From: Planctomycetota bacterium
GTDB lineage: Bacteria > Planctomycetota > Phycisphaerae > Phycisphaerales > UBA1924
DNA: 54,703 nt
Reading direction: 5' to 3'
Assembly: GCA_014584315.1 (NCBI GenBank)
Contig: JACTNA010000010.1
Span: 1-54,703, forward strand
Shown here: in pieces, positions 45,205 through 53,849 of the stretch
Layout: every line of letters starts with the position of its first letter
How positions within the stretch are numbered: the first letter of the stretch is position 1
Notes under the pieces: model-generated
The model's database searches: none
The model's input: the letters and a program-made list of their open reading frames with translations, nothing else
What the model was told of the DNA's origin: nothing
Translations under genes and position numbers: made by a program

Positions 45205-45912
45205 ATGGCACAGGGTCTCGAAGAGCACGGGCAGATGGAATCGACGACGTTGGGCGTCTTTCGCACAGCGTCCACGGTCAAGGGCGGACGCCGGTTCAGT
45301 TTCGGCGCGCTGGTCGTCTGCGGCGACAAGCGAGGGCGCGTCGGCTACGGGCACGGCAAGGCCAAGGAAGTCCCCACGGCCATCGAGAAGGCCGAGAAGT
45401 TCGCCCGCCGTCAGATGACGACGATCCCCCGCGTCGGCGGCACGATCCCCCACGAGGTCGAGGGCCGATACGCCGCGTCTCGCGTGCGGCTGATCCCCGC
45501 GTCGCCGGGCACGGGCGTCGTGGCGGGCGGCTCGGTCCGCGCGGTCCTGGAGATGGCCGGCGTGAGCGACTGCCTGACCAAGTGCTACGGCTCGACGAAC
45601 AAGATCAACACGGTGAAGGCCGTCTTCGACGGGCTTGCCCGGCTGCGGATGAGCGAGACCGTGCGCGAGTTGCGCGGCGTGGACCTGCCCGCGACCGAGA
45701 TCGAGCAGAAGATCGAGCGCGGCAAGCGGTTCATGCCCTCGAACGTCGCCGGCGAGCGCATGCGCGCTCCGGTCAACACCATCGGCCAGGAGCGTCGTGG
45801 CGGACGCGGCGGCGGTGGGGGCGGTCGCGGCCGCCGCGGCGGTCAGCAGGGTGGGGGCCAGCAGGGCGGGCCGGCCGACGCCCAGGGCGGTTCGGACGGC
45901 GCACGGGCCTGA
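45205..45912 (+). CDS. rpsE: 30S ribosomal protein S5 with Gly/Arg-rich tail
   Basis: The 235-residue protein is longer than the usual ~165. The S5 N domain (VKGGRRFSFGALVVCGDKRGRVGYGHGKAKEVPTAIEKA) and C domain (VAGGSVRAVLEMAGVSDCLTKCYGSTNKINTVKAVFDGL) are intact. After residue ~190 comes a low-complexity RGG-like tail ([20 protein letters not shown]), likely disordered and RNA-binding. rpmD (L30), usually next, is absent. Confidence 0.96.
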   Translation: MAQGLEEHGQMESTTLGVFRTASTVKGGRRFSFGALVVCGDKRGRVGYGHGKAKEVPTAIEKAEKFARRQMTTIPRVGGTIPHEVEGRYAASRVRLIPASPGTGVVAGGSVRAVLEMAGVSDCLTKCYGSTNKINTVKAVFDGLARLRMSETVRELRGVDLPATEIEQKIERGKRFMPSNVAGERMRAPVNTIGQERRGGRGGGGGGRGRRGGQQGGGQQGGPADAQGGSDGARA

Positions 45913-45969
45913 CGGCAGAGGTATTGAACGATCCAGCACATCGCCCCGATCGAGCGGGAGTGACCCGAG

Positions 45970-46569
45970 ATGATGATCCACGACGTAACGAAACTGGCCG
46001 GCAAGTACAAGGCACGCAAGCGCATCGGCCGCGGCCAGGGCTCCGGCCAGGGCAAGCAGTCCGGGCGCGGGCACAAGGGCGCGGGCAGCCGCACCAGCCA
46101 CTCGACCCGCCACCAGTTCGAGGGCGGGCAGATGCCCTACTTCCGGCGCATGCCGAAGTTCGGCTTCTCGAACGTCAACTTCAAGACGCGCTTCTGGATC
46201 GTGAACCTCGGCTCGATCGTCTCGCACCCCGACTTCGCACGCGGCGGCGCGATCAACGCCGAGACGCTCGTGAAGGCCGGACTGATCCGCGACACCAGCC
46301 GCGGCGTGAAGGTCCTCGGCGATCTCGGCGAGCACACCCTGACCCAGAAGTTCACGGTGGAGGCGGCGCGGGTGTCGTCCTCGGCGCGGAAACTCATCGA
46401 GGGCGCGGGCGGCTCGGTCAACGAGACGGGCTCACGGCGCGATCGCGTCCGCGGCATCGACCGCAACTCCGGCGACCCGACCCCGAAGAACCTCACGAAG
46501 AAGTTGCGTCGCGGCTCCAAGAAGAAGCCGGCGAAGCCGGAGGCGGCCGCGCCGACGGAGGAATCGTGA
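45970..46569 (+). CDS. rplO: 50S ribosomal protein L15
   Basis: The 199-residue protein has the Gly-rich N-terminus (KRIGRGQGSGQGKQSGRGHKGAGSR), the FEGGQMPYFRRMPKFGFSN segment and the L18e/L15-like domain. The C-terminus is extended by a basic, Ala/Pro-rich tail of ~40 residues. Adjacent ATGs at 45970 and 45973 are both possible starts. Confidence 0.97.
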   Translation: MMIHDVTKLAGKYKARKRIGRGQGSGQGKQSGRGHKGAGSRTSHSTRHQFEGGQMPYFRRMPKFGFSNVNFKTRFWIVNLGSIVSHPDFARGGAINAETLVKAGLIRDTSRGVKVLGDLGEHTLTQKFTVEAARVSSSARKLIEGAGGSVNETGSRRDRVRGIDRNSGDPTPKNLTKKLRRGSKKKPAKPEAAAPTEES

Positions 46570-46639
46570 CCGCCCCGCGAGCGCGTGAGTCCGGCGGGCG
46601 CGGCCATCGCGCGCGGGTCCGGGTCCAGGAGCCGGCAGG

Positions 46640-47962
46640 ATGCTGAGCACCCTCGTCAACGTCTTTCGCATCTCCGAACTGCGGAACAAAATCCTGTTCA
46701 CGCTCGGGATGCTCGTCGTCTACCGCATCGGGTTCTGGATCCCGCTCCCCGGCGTGAACCAGGAACGCCTGGCCGAGTACTTCCGCCAGGCGGCGGAGAC
46801 GGGAAGCGCGGTCGGCCGCCTCTCGCAGTACGTCGCGATCTTCTCCGGCGGCTCCTTCTCGCAATCGACCATCTTCGGCCTCGGGATCATGCCCTACATC
46901 TCGGCGGCGATCATCTTCCAGGAGTGGACGCGCTACACGACCGTCGGCCTGTGCATCGTGCAGGCGGTCGGCTGGCTGACCTACATCACGTCCCAGGGCA
47001 TGGTGTACCAGTCCGCCGCCCAGAACCCGATGTGGTGGATCACCGCAGTCACCGCCCTGACGGCGGGCACCGTCTTCCTGATGTGGCTGGGCGAGCAGAT
47101 CGACCGCTTCGGCATCGGCAACGGCGTTTCGATGATCATCATGGCCGGCATCCTGACCGGGATGCCACAGGCTGTCCTCTGGGTCTTCGGGAACTTCGAC
47201 CCGACCGACCCGACGAAGATGAACTACATGAGCCTGCTCTTCCTGCTGGGCGGGTTCGTGCTCGTGGTGGGGGGATCGGTGATCCTCACCGTCGCCCAGC
47301 GCCGAATCCCGGTGCAGCAGGCCAAGCACACCCGCGGCCGTCGGGTCTACGGCGGGCAGCGCAGTTACCTGCCCCTGAAGGTGAACCACGGCGGCGTCAT
47401 GCCGATCATCTTCGCCAGTTCGCTGATGATCTTCCCTTCGGTCATCTTCGAGGCGTTGGCGGGCACGGCACAGCCCGGCTCCGCACCCGCGTGGTGGATC
47501 GCAACGACGCGCTGGCTCGGGGACGCCTTCATGATGGGCGAGTTCCCCTACGTCCTGCTCTACGTGCTGATGGTGTACTTCTTCAGTTACTTCTGGATCA
47601 CCGTGCAGTTCAACCCGGAGGAAATGGCCAAGCAGTTGCGAGACCACGGGTCGTTCATCCCGGGCCTGCGACCCGGCCCTCGAACCGCAGAGTACCTCGA
47701 AACGGTGATGGAGCGGATCACCTACGTCGGCGCGGCGTTCCTGGCCGTCATCGCCGTGCTCCCGATGGTCGTCAACAAGAGCCTGAACATCGACTTCTCG
47801 GTGACGCAGTTCCTCGGCGGCACCGGCCTGCTGATCGTGGTCAGCGTGACGCTCGACTTCCTGCAGCGGGTGGAGGCCGCCCTCCTCATGCGCAACTACG
47901 CCGGCTTCCTCAGCGGGCAGGAGGGCGGGCCGAAGATGCGCATCCGCGGCCCACGCGGGTGA
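46640..47962 (+). CDS. secY: Protein translocase subunit SecY
   Basis: The 440-residue channel subunit has ten membrane segments. Hallmarks are RNKILFTLGMLVVYRIGFWIPLPGVN, SIFGLGIMPYISAAIIFQ, the cytosolic loop RRIPVQQAKHTRG, KVNHGGVMPIIFASSLM and MAKQLRDHGSFIPGLRPG. With SecE and SecG it forms the pore for exported proteins. The position after rplO is conserved. Its stop overlaps the map GTG by three bases (GTGA). Confidence 0.98.
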   Translation: MLSTLVNVFRISELRNKILFTLGMLVVYRIGFWIPLPGVNQERLAEYFRQAAETGSAVGRLSQYVAIFSGGSFSQSTIFGLGIMPYISAAIIFQEWTRYTTVGLCIVQAVGWLTYITSQGMVYQSAAQNPMWWITAVTALTAGTVFLMWLGEQIDRFGIGNGVSMIIMAGILTGMPQAVLWVFGNFDPTDPTKMNYMSLLFLLGGFVLVVGGSVILTVAQRRIPVQQAKHTRGRRVYGGQRSYLPLKVNHGGVMPIIFASSLMIFPSVIFEALAGTAQPGSAPAWWIATTRWLGDAFMMGEFPYVLLYVLMVYFFSYFWITVQFNPEEMAKQLRDHGSFIPGLRPGPRTAEYLETVMERITYVGAAFLAVIAVLPMVVNKSLNIDFSVTQFLGGTGLLIVVSVTLDFLQRVEAALLMRNYAGFLSGQEGGPKMRIRGPRG

Positions 47963-48699
47963 TCGCGCCCGGCTCAGGCTCGGTCATCGCCCTCAAGACC
48001 GCCGACGATCTCGCGGCGATGCGCATCGCCGGGCGAGCGGTCTGGCACGCCGTGTCGGCCGCCGTTGGGCGGTGCGCGCCGGGCATGACGACGGCCGAAG
48101 TCGCTGGTGCCGCCCTCGCAGCCGCCGATGGCCTCGAGGCGGCGATCATCAGCGTGTGCGTCAACGACCAAGCCGCGTTCGCCCCGCCCGGTCCGCGTCG
48201 GCTGTGCGCCGGCGATCTCGTCACCGTCGATGTCGCCGGTGCGGTCGGCGGTTGGTGGAGCGATGCGGCACGCGTGGCCGTCGTCGCGCCGCCCGGCGAG
48301 GACGCCCTCCGGCTCGCGCAGGCCGCCGACGCAACGCTCGCCGCGGGGCTGGCCGCGATCCGGCCGGAAGTCGCGTGGTCCGCGGTGGCGGCGGCCGTGC
48401 GGGCGGAAGCCGGTCGAAGGGGAGTGGGCCTCGTTGTGAGTCTCGCCGGGCACGGGATCGGCCGCCGACCGCACGAGGGGCCTGCGTTGCGGCTGGACGC
48501 GACCGCGGGAGGACCCGGGGACCTGGTATTGCGAGCGGGCATGGTGGTGACGCTGGAGCCGACCGTCACGCTCGGGAACGGTGCGACGGTCGAGGCCCCC
48601 GACGGCACCGTGCGGACGGCGGACGGAGGCCTGGTCTGTACGGAGGAGCGGACGCTCGCCGTGCCGGCTGTCGGCACGGAGGTCTTGACCGGGGCATGA
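47959..48699 (+). CDS. map: Methionine aminopeptidase-like M24 protein
   Basis: The 246-residue protein has the pita-bread fold motifs. Metal ligands are all present: VTVDVAG (D91), WSDAAR (D102), [12 protein letters not shown] (His pair), GMVVTLEP (Glu) and CTEERTLAV (Glu). The conserved His of type I MetAPs (His79 in E. coli, in VNxxxCHGIP), which contacts substrate, is replaced: here the segment is [10 protein letters not shown], with F74 at that site. The GTG start overlaps the secY stop. Position between secY and infA is that of map. Removal of N-terminal Met is the expected role, but altered specificity or activity is possible. Confidence 0.85.
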   Translation: MIAPGSGSVIALKTADDLAAMRIAGRAVWHAVSAAVGRCAPGMTTAEVAGAALAAADGLEAAIISVCVNDQAAFAPPGPRRLCAGDLVTVDVAGAVGGWWSDAARVAVVAPPGEDALRLAQAADATLAAGLAAIRPEVAWSAVAAAVRAEAGRRGVGLVVSLAGHGIGRRPHEGPALRLDATAGGPGDLVLRAGMVVTLEPTVTLGNGATVEAPDGTVRTADGGLVCTEERTLAVPAVGTEVLTGA

Positions 48700-48784
48700 C
48701 GCGGGGGATCGGGCGGCCAACAATGTGCCTCCGGTCTTGGGAGGGGCGGCGTCGCCCCCCGGATCGGCGGCAGCCGGGAGGCGT

Positions 48785-49009
48785 ATGGCGAAGCAGGACG
48801 AGAAGTTCACGTTCGAGGCGACGGTGATCGAGGCGTTACCCAACGCCACGTTCAAGGTCCGCCTGCCGAACGAGCAGAAGACCGAGGTGCTGGCGTATGT
48901 GTCGGGGAAGATGCGGATGAACTACATCCGCATCCTGCCGGGCGACCGGGTGACGGTCGAGATGAGCCCCTACGACCTGACCAAGGCGCGGATCACCTAT
49001 CGGCACTGA
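48785..49009 (+). CDS. infA: Translation initiation factor IF-1
   Basis: The 74-residue OB-fold factor ([64 protein letters not shown]) blocks the A site during initiation. It matches the family closely in length. The ATG at 48785 follows GGGAGG. Confidence 0.97.
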   Translation: MAKQDEKFTFEATVIEALPNATFKVRLPNEQKTEVLAYVSGKMRMNYIRILPGDRVTVEMSPYDLTKARITYRH

Positions 49010-49011
49010 AC

Positions 49012-49030
49012 CGGGGCCTGCAAGGCCCCG
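49012..49030 (+). terminator. Hairpin after infA
   Basis: CGGGGCCT pairs with AGGCCCCG around GCA directly after the infA stop. No T-run follows, so it may attenuate or protect the 3' end rather than fully terminate. The 173-bp gap to rpmJ is otherwise empty. Confidence 0.4.
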
Positions 49031-49182
49031 CCCCCGAGATCGGAAGGGCCACGCGAGACCTCGCCTTGAGCAGGGGAGTGGCCGGGTTTGGGGGGCGAGC
49101 CTACCATCCCGGCCCCGCCGCGTGGGCGGGCAAGTGGGTGCGGATCGTGTCCGAATCGGCCGATGGGCCTGGGGTTTGAGCC

Positions 49183-49299
49183 GTGAAGGTCAAGGCGAGC
49201 GTGAAGCGTATCTGCGCGAAGTGCCAGGTGGTCCGCCGCCGGGGCAAGGTTCGCGTGATCTGCAAGGCCGACCCGAAGCACAAGCAGGTGCAGGGCTGA
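49183..49299 (+). CDS. rpmJ: 50S ribosomal protein L36
   Basis: The 38-residue protein is read from a GTG. It has [15 protein letters not shown], the [10 protein letters not shown] strand and KHKQVQG at the end, with zinc ligands C11, C14, C27 and H33 all kept. Position between infA and rpsM is standard. Confidence 0.95.
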   Translation: MKVKASVKRICAKCQVVRRRGKVRVICKADPKHKQVQG

Positions 49300-49326
49300 C
49301 ATCGACCGGGTTGAAGGAGCATCGCG

Positions 49327-49707
49327 GTGCCACGTATCGCCGGCGTTGACGTTCCCGAGAAGAAGAAGATCCTGTACTCGCTGCAGTACGTGCACGGGAT
49401 CGGCCCGAAGTTCGCGTCGGACATCCTGGCCGAGGCGCAGGTCGATCCGAACCTGGCCGCCGGCGAGCTGCCCGAGCAGAAGGTGGCGCAGATCAACGCC
49501 ATCATCGACGCGAGTTACCTCGTGGAGGGCGCGCTGCGTCGGCACGTGTCGCAGAACGTCCAGCGTCTGAAGGACATCCGGTGCTACCGGGGCGAGCGGC
49601 ACCGCAAGGGGCTGCCCGTCCGCGGGCAACGCACGCGCTGCAACGCACGCACGCGCAAGGGCCGCAAGAAGACGGTCGCGGGCAAGAAGGGCGTGAAGGC
49701 CAAGTGA
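49327..49707 (+). CDS. rpsM: 30S ribosomal protein S13
   Basis: The 126-residue protein (PRIAGVDVPEKKKILYSLQYVHGIG, VEGALRRHVSQNVQRLKDIRCYRGERHRKGLPVRGQRTRCNARTRKG) contacts P-site tRNA through its basic tail. GTG start with GAAGGAG upstream. Confidence 0.98.
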   Translation: MPRIAGVDVPEKKKILYSLQYVHGIGPKFASDILAEAQVDPNLAAGELPEQKVAQINAIIDASYLVEGALRRHVSQNVQRLKDIRCYRGERHRKGLPVRGQRTRCNARTRKGRKKTVAGKKGVKAK

Positions 49708-49781
49708 TCGCCGCGCGGTGCGGCGGCGTCGCGAGGTTCCTGCCCCGCACGGGGAGAAGGAACCGCTGAAGCGAGGGACAG

Positions 49782-50159
49782 ATGGCGAAGAAGGTCAAGA
49801 AGGTTCGCAAGAACGTCGTCCGCGGCATCGTGTACGTCCGCGCGACGCAGAACAACACGATCGTGACGATCACGGACCCCAACGGCGAGACGCTGTGCTG
49901 GGACTCGTCGGGCACGATCGGGTTCAAGGGCGCGCGCAAGAGCACGCCATTCGCCGCCACCCGCGCGGGCGAGCAGGCCGGCCAGAAGGCCCGCAAACTC
50001 GGCATGAGCGAGGTCGAAGTGCGCATCAAGGGGACCGGCCCGGGGCGCGAGTCGGCCGTCAACGGGCTGGTGAGCACGGGGCTTCGAGTGACGGCGATCG
50101 AGGACCACACGCCGGTGCCGCACAACGGCTGCCGGCCGCGGAAGCGTCGCCGCGTCTGA
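49782..50159 (+). CDS. rpsK: 30S ribosomal protein S11
   Basis: The 125-residue protein ([74 protein letters not shown]) lines the mRNA exit region. rpsD (S4), normally next, is absent before rpoA. Confidence 0.98.
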   Translation: MAKKVKKVRKNVVRGIVYVRATQNNTIVTITDPNGETLCWDSSGTIGFKGARKSTPFAATRAGEQAGQKARKLGMSEVEVRIKGTGPGRESAVNGLVSTGLRVTAIEDHTPVPHNGCRPRKRRRV

Positions 50160-50280
50160 TACGGATCCGTTCGCGTCGCCCCGGACAGCAGGGGCCGAGG
50201 CCATGCGGCAGGGCCTCGGCATCCGAGAGCCGGCGGGCGTCTGACCTCCCTGGAGGCTGCCGCGGTTCGAGGTGGTCATC

Positions 50281-51291
50281 ATGCGCATTCGCTGGCGTGG
50301 GCTGGAGTTGCCGAACCGGGTCACGAACGACCCCAAGGCGAGGAGCGACACGTTCGGTCGCTTCACGATCGAGCCGTTCGAGCGCGGGTTCGGAACGACG
50401 GTGGGCAACAGCCTCCGTCGCATCCTGCTCAGTTCGCTCGAAGGGGCGGCCGTCAAGAGCGTCAAGATCAAGGGCGCGGAGCACGAGTTCACCACCCTCC
50501 CCGGTGTGCTGGACGACGTGACGGACCTGATCCTCAACGTCAAGGGCCTCGTCGTCCGACTCGACGGCGACGAGGAGAAGACGATGAAACTCGCGGCCCG
50601 TGGGCCGGGCGAGGTCACGGCCGACCTCATCGAGGCGGACCCGGCGATCACCGTGCTGAACAAGGGGTACGTGATCTGCACGCTGACCGACGAGGTGGAC
50701 TTCGAGATGGAGTTCGTCGTCGGCAAGGGGCGCGGGTACGTCCCGGCGAGCGAGCAGTACAGCCGCAACGAGGAGCAGGAGATCGGCCGCATCTTCATGG
50801 ACGCGATCTACTCGCCCGTGCAGCGGGTGCGCTACAAGGTCGAGGAGACCCGCGTCGGGCAGCGCACGAACTACGACAAACTGATCATGGAGATCTGGAC
50901 CAACGGCACGGTCGCGCCCGAACTCGCGCTCGTCGAGGCCGCCAAGATCCTCCGCAAGCACCTCAACCCGTTCGTGCAGTACTTCGAACTCGGCCAGGAA
51001 CGGGTCTCGGACGAGGCGGCGGCCGCCGCGGGCGTCGACGAGGAACTGATCCGCAAACTGAACATGCCGATCGGCGACCTCGAGTTGAGCGTGCGGGCGA
51101 GCAACTGCCTCGAGTCGGCCAAGATCGACACCGTGGCGCAACTCGTCACGCACAGCGACGCCGAACTCCTGAAACTCCGCTCGTTCGGCCGGACCTCGCT
51201 GCGCGAGGTGAAGCGGAAACTGCTCGACCTCGGGCTGGACCTGGGGATGTCGCTGCCGGAGGGATACACGCTGCCGACTTCCTCCGCCTGA
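50281..51291 (+). CDS. rpoA: RNA polymerase alpha subunit
   Basis: The 336-residue subunit has an N-terminal dimerisation domain (RFTIEPFERGFGTTVGNSLRRILLSSLEGAAV). A linker leads to a C-terminal domain (NMPIGDLELSVRASNCLESAKIDTVAQLV, LLKLRSFGRTSLREVKRKLLDLGLDLGM) that binds UP elements and activators. The ATG at 50281 is chosen for its GAGGTGG spacing. A GTG at 50272 adds three residues. Confidence 0.98.
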   Translation: MRIRWRGLELPNRVTNDPKARSDTFGRFTIEPFERGFGTTVGNSLRRILLSSLEGAAVKSVKIKGAEHEFTTLPGVLDDVTDLILNVKGLVVRLDGDEEKTMKLAARGPGEVTADLIEADPAITVLNKGYVICTLTDEVDFEMEFVVGKGRGYVPASEQYSRNEEQEIGRIFMDAIYSPVQRVRYKVEETRVGQRTNYDKLIMEIWTNGTVAPELALVEAAKILRKHLNPFVQYFELGQERVSDEAAAAAGVDEELIRKLNMPIGDLELSVRASNCLESAKIDTVAQLVTHSDAELLKLRSFGRTSLREVKRKLLDLGLDLGMSLPEGYTLPTSSA

Positions 51292-51355
51292 AGGGGGGCA
51301 TCGGCCTACAGTTGAAGCCCGCCGGGGCGGCCCGGGGGCGTAGAGGAGTCGCGTC

Positions 51356-51988
51356 ATGCGTCACCGCAAGGCTGGCTACAAACTGGGTCGGACGACCGCG
51401 CACCGGAAGGCGATGCTGCGCAACATGGCCGCGTCGCTCTTCGAGCACGGCCAGATCGTGACCACCGTGCCGAAGGCCAAGGCCGTCCAGCCGTTCGTCG
51501 AGCGGATCGTCACAAAGGCGAAGCGCGGCGACCTGCACGCCCGCCGGCAGGTCATCGCCATGCTCGGACAGGATCGAAAGGCCTTCGCCTGGTCGTACCT
51601 CCCCAAGCAGGCGTCGGACGCCGAACGGGAGCGCGTCGAGCAGCAACGCGAGCGGGCCGAGGCCTTCTTCGATATCCCGGACGCGTCCGGCGTCGAGCGC
51701 AACCGCTACGGCGAACTCCGCAAGGCACCCCGCCTGGTCAAGCACATCTTCGACAACGTCGCCCCCCGATTCCAGGATCGTCAGGGCGGGTACACACGGA
51801 TCGTCAAACTCGGGTACCGCCGACTCGGCGACGGCACCCCGCTCTGCGTGCTCCAGTTCGTCGGGGCGGAAGAAGGCCCCGAGGTCGGCGGAAAGCCGGG
51901 CACCCGGCGCCGTCAGGCCGACCGCCGCACCGCCTACGCCGCCAGACTCCGCAAGGACGCCCAGGAGGCGCAGGCCGCCACGGCCTGA
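51356..51988 (+). CDS. rplQ: 50S ribosomal protein L17 with internal insertion
   Basis: The 210-residue protein compares with ~120 in E. coli. The L17 core is split. [32 protein letters not shown] through RRQVIAML is followed by ~40 extra residues with a charged helix ([22 protein letters not shown]). The core then resumes as [43 protein letters not shown] basic C-terminal tail follows. It ends the alpha-operon section. Confidence 0.96.
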   Translation: MRHRKAGYKLGRTTAHRKAMLRNMAASLFEHGQIVTTVPKAKAVQPFVERIVTKAKRGDLHARRQVIAMLGQDRKAFAWSYLPKQASDAERERVEQQRERAEAFFDIPDASGVERNRYGELRKAPRLVKHIFDNVAPRFQDRQGGYTRIVKLGYRRLGDGTPLCVLQFVGAEEGPEVGGKPGTRRRQADRRTAYAARLRKDAQEAQAATA

Positions 51989-52013
51989 ACACGCCGCCGA
52001 AGGTAGACTCGCC

Positions 52014-52042
52014 CAACGCCCGGCCATGACGGTCGGGCGTTG
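52014..52042 (+). terminator. Hairpin after rplQ
   Basis: CAACGCCCG (52014-52022) pairs with CGGGCGTTG (52034-52042) around an 11-base loop, 26 bp after the rplQ stop. There is no clear T-run. It probably marks the end of the ribosomal transcript. Confidence 0.6.
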
Positions 52043-52060
52043 TCATGCGGAGACGCGGAC

Positions 52061-52759
52061 ATGCGGAACGCGAGAATCGGTGTCGCGATCGTCGGCGTGC
52101 TGGCCCTGACGCTCGTGCTCATCGGCGTACGGACGAACCTCATCCGTCCGGCACGTCCTCCGGCGACCCCGGCCATGGCGAACGCCCAGCCTGCGCGGGC
52201 GGCCGAGGGCGCGACCAAGCGCATCGTGGTGGTGGGGGCGAGCCTGTACCGGATCCCCGAGACTTCGCTCGAACGCGGCGAAGCGAGAATGCTCGTCGAG
52301 ACCGCATCGCGGCTCGAAGGCGGTGGGGCCGACGCCGCGACGCTGAAGATGCTCCGCGGCCTGGCCGACTCGCTCGTTGTCGATGGTCTTGCCCAGTGCG
52401 ACGCCACGATGGGCGTGATCCAGCACGAAGGCGAGCAGGCCGCTATCGGCGTGCAGGAAAAGGCCGGCTCCGGCTCGCGCGACCTGAACCTCACCTTCAC
52501 TCCGCGGCTCACCGAAGCCGGCGGCGCGATCCTCGACGCCGAGGTGTCGGCATCAGAAGCGTTCAGCAGCGTCGAACTGCTGACGCGGGACCTCGGCCTG
52601 CCCATCGGGCCGACCGGGCGCACACGGATCGAACTCGTCGTCCCGCCGGGCGGCGGCGCGGTCTTCACGTGTCGCGTGCGCGGCGTGACGGGCGGCTCGT
52701 GGCGCCTGATCGCGTTCGTCGAGGCGAACGAGCAGCCGCCGGCGTCCGGCGGGCCATGA
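52061..52759 (+). CDS. Exported or membrane-anchored protein of unknown function
   Basis: The 232-residue protein has one N-terminal hydrophobic helix (IGVAIVGVLALTLVLIGV) preceded by basic residues, acting as a signal anchor. An Ala/Pro-rich linker and a ~165-residue domain follow, with beta segments (RIVVVGASLYRIPETSLERGEARML, LNLTFTPRLTEAGGAILDAEVSASE, RTRIELVVPPGGGAVFTCRVRGV). I recognise no motif. The ATG at 52061 is used, since an earlier ATG lies within the rplQ hairpin. It is 34 bp before pheS. Confidence 0.7.
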   Translation: MRNARIGVAIVGVLALTLVLIGVRTNLIRPARPPATPAMANAQPARAAEGATKRIVVVGASLYRIPETSLERGEARMLVETASRLEGGGADAATLKMLRGLADSLVVDGLAQCDATMGVIQHEGEQAAIGVQEKAGSGSRDLNLTFTPRLTEAGGAILDAEVSASEAFSSVELLTRDLGLPIGPTGRTRIELVVPPGGGAVFTCRVRGVTGGSWRLIAFVEANEQPPASGGP

Positions 52760-52793
52760 CGCACGCTGCCGCCGATCGCCGTACCATGCCGCC

Positions 52794-53828
52794 ATGCTCG
52801 CGGAACTGGCGAAGATCGAATCGGAGGGGCTTGCTGGGCTGGCGGCCGCCGGCGACGCCGAAGCCGTCGAGGCCTGGCGCATCGCCTACCTCGGCGCCAA
52901 GGGACGGCTCCGCGCCGCGATGGCCGGGCTGAAAGATGTCCCGGGGCCGGAGAAACCGGCCGTCGGCAAGCGGCTCAACGAGGTGAAGGCCGCGTTGGAG
53001 GCGGCGTTCGAGGCCAGGCGCGCCGCGATCGACAATGGCCAGCCCGCCGCGACCGGCCCGGCGCTGGACATGACCGAGCCGGGGCGGGTCGTCACCGAGA
53101 CGGCCGGCAGGCGCCACATCCTCACCCGCGTGCGCGAGGAGTTGTGCGAGGTCTTCGGCCGGATGGGGTTCGACGTCGCCGACGGCCCGGAACTCGAGGA
53201 CGACGAGCACAACTTCGTCAAGTTGAACATCCCGGCCGACCATCCTGCCCGCGACCCGATCGACAACTTCTACGTCGACGACCCGCGCACGACCGCCCGG
53301 CCCCGGATGATGCGCAGCCAGACAAGCACCGTCCAGGTGCGCGTGATGGAGGACGCCGTCGCTCGGGGCTGGGGGCCGCCGATCAAGGTCATCAGCCCGG
53401 GACGCGTGTACAGGCCCGACACCGTGGACGCGACCCACTCGTTCATGTTCCACCAGATCGAGGGCCTGTTCATCGACCGCGGCGTGACGATGGTGGACCT
53501 GAAGACGACGCTGTTCCAGTTCGCCCGGGCCTACTTCGGCGACGGGGCCGAGGTGCGGCTGCGCCCCTCGTTCTTCCCGTTCACCGAGCCGAGCGCGGAG
53601 TTCGACATGAAGATCGCCCTCCGCCCCGGAGAGCCGGCGCGCTGGATCGAACTCGGCGGGTGCGGCATGGTCGATCCGGCCGTCCTGCAAGCCTGCGGCA
53701 TCGATCCCGAAACATGGACGGGCTTCGCGTTCGGGTTCGGGATCGAGCGCATCGCCATGGGGCGGTACGGCATCCCGGACATCCGCCTGCTGTTCGAGAA
53801 CGACCTGCGGTTCCTCGGGCAGGTGTAA
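52794..53828 (+). CDS. pheS: Phenylalanine-tRNA ligase alpha subunit
   Basis: The 344-residue class II synthetase subunit has an N-terminal coiled coil (about 1-90) and a catalytic core with motif 1-like FGRMGFDVADGPELEDDEHNF, HPARDPIDNFYV, motif 2 VISPGRVYRPDTVDATHSFMFHQIEGLFID, FRPSFFPFTEPSAEFD-type RPSFFPFTEPSAEFDM and motif 3 GFAFGFGIERIAMGRYGI. pheT is not downstream here, which is unusual. Confidence 0.96.
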   Translation: MLAELAKIESEGLAGLAAAGDAEAVEAWRIAYLGAKGRLRAAMAGLKDVPGPEKPAVGKRLNEVKAALEAAFEARRAAIDNGQPAATGPALDMTEPGRVVTETAGRRHILTRVREELCEVFGRMGFDVADGPELEDDEHNFVKLNIPADHPARDPIDNFYVDDPRTTARPRMMRSQTSTVQVRVMEDAVARGWGPPIKVISPGRVYRPDTVDATHSFMFHQIEGLFIDRGVTMVDLKTTLFQFARAYFGDGAEVRLRPSFFPFTEPSAEFDMKIALRPGEPARWIELGGCGMVDPAVLQACGIDPETWTGFAFGFGIERIAMGRYGIPDIRLLFENDLRFLGQV

Positions 53829-53849
53829 GGGGCCGCCGAAGGGGGTCGC

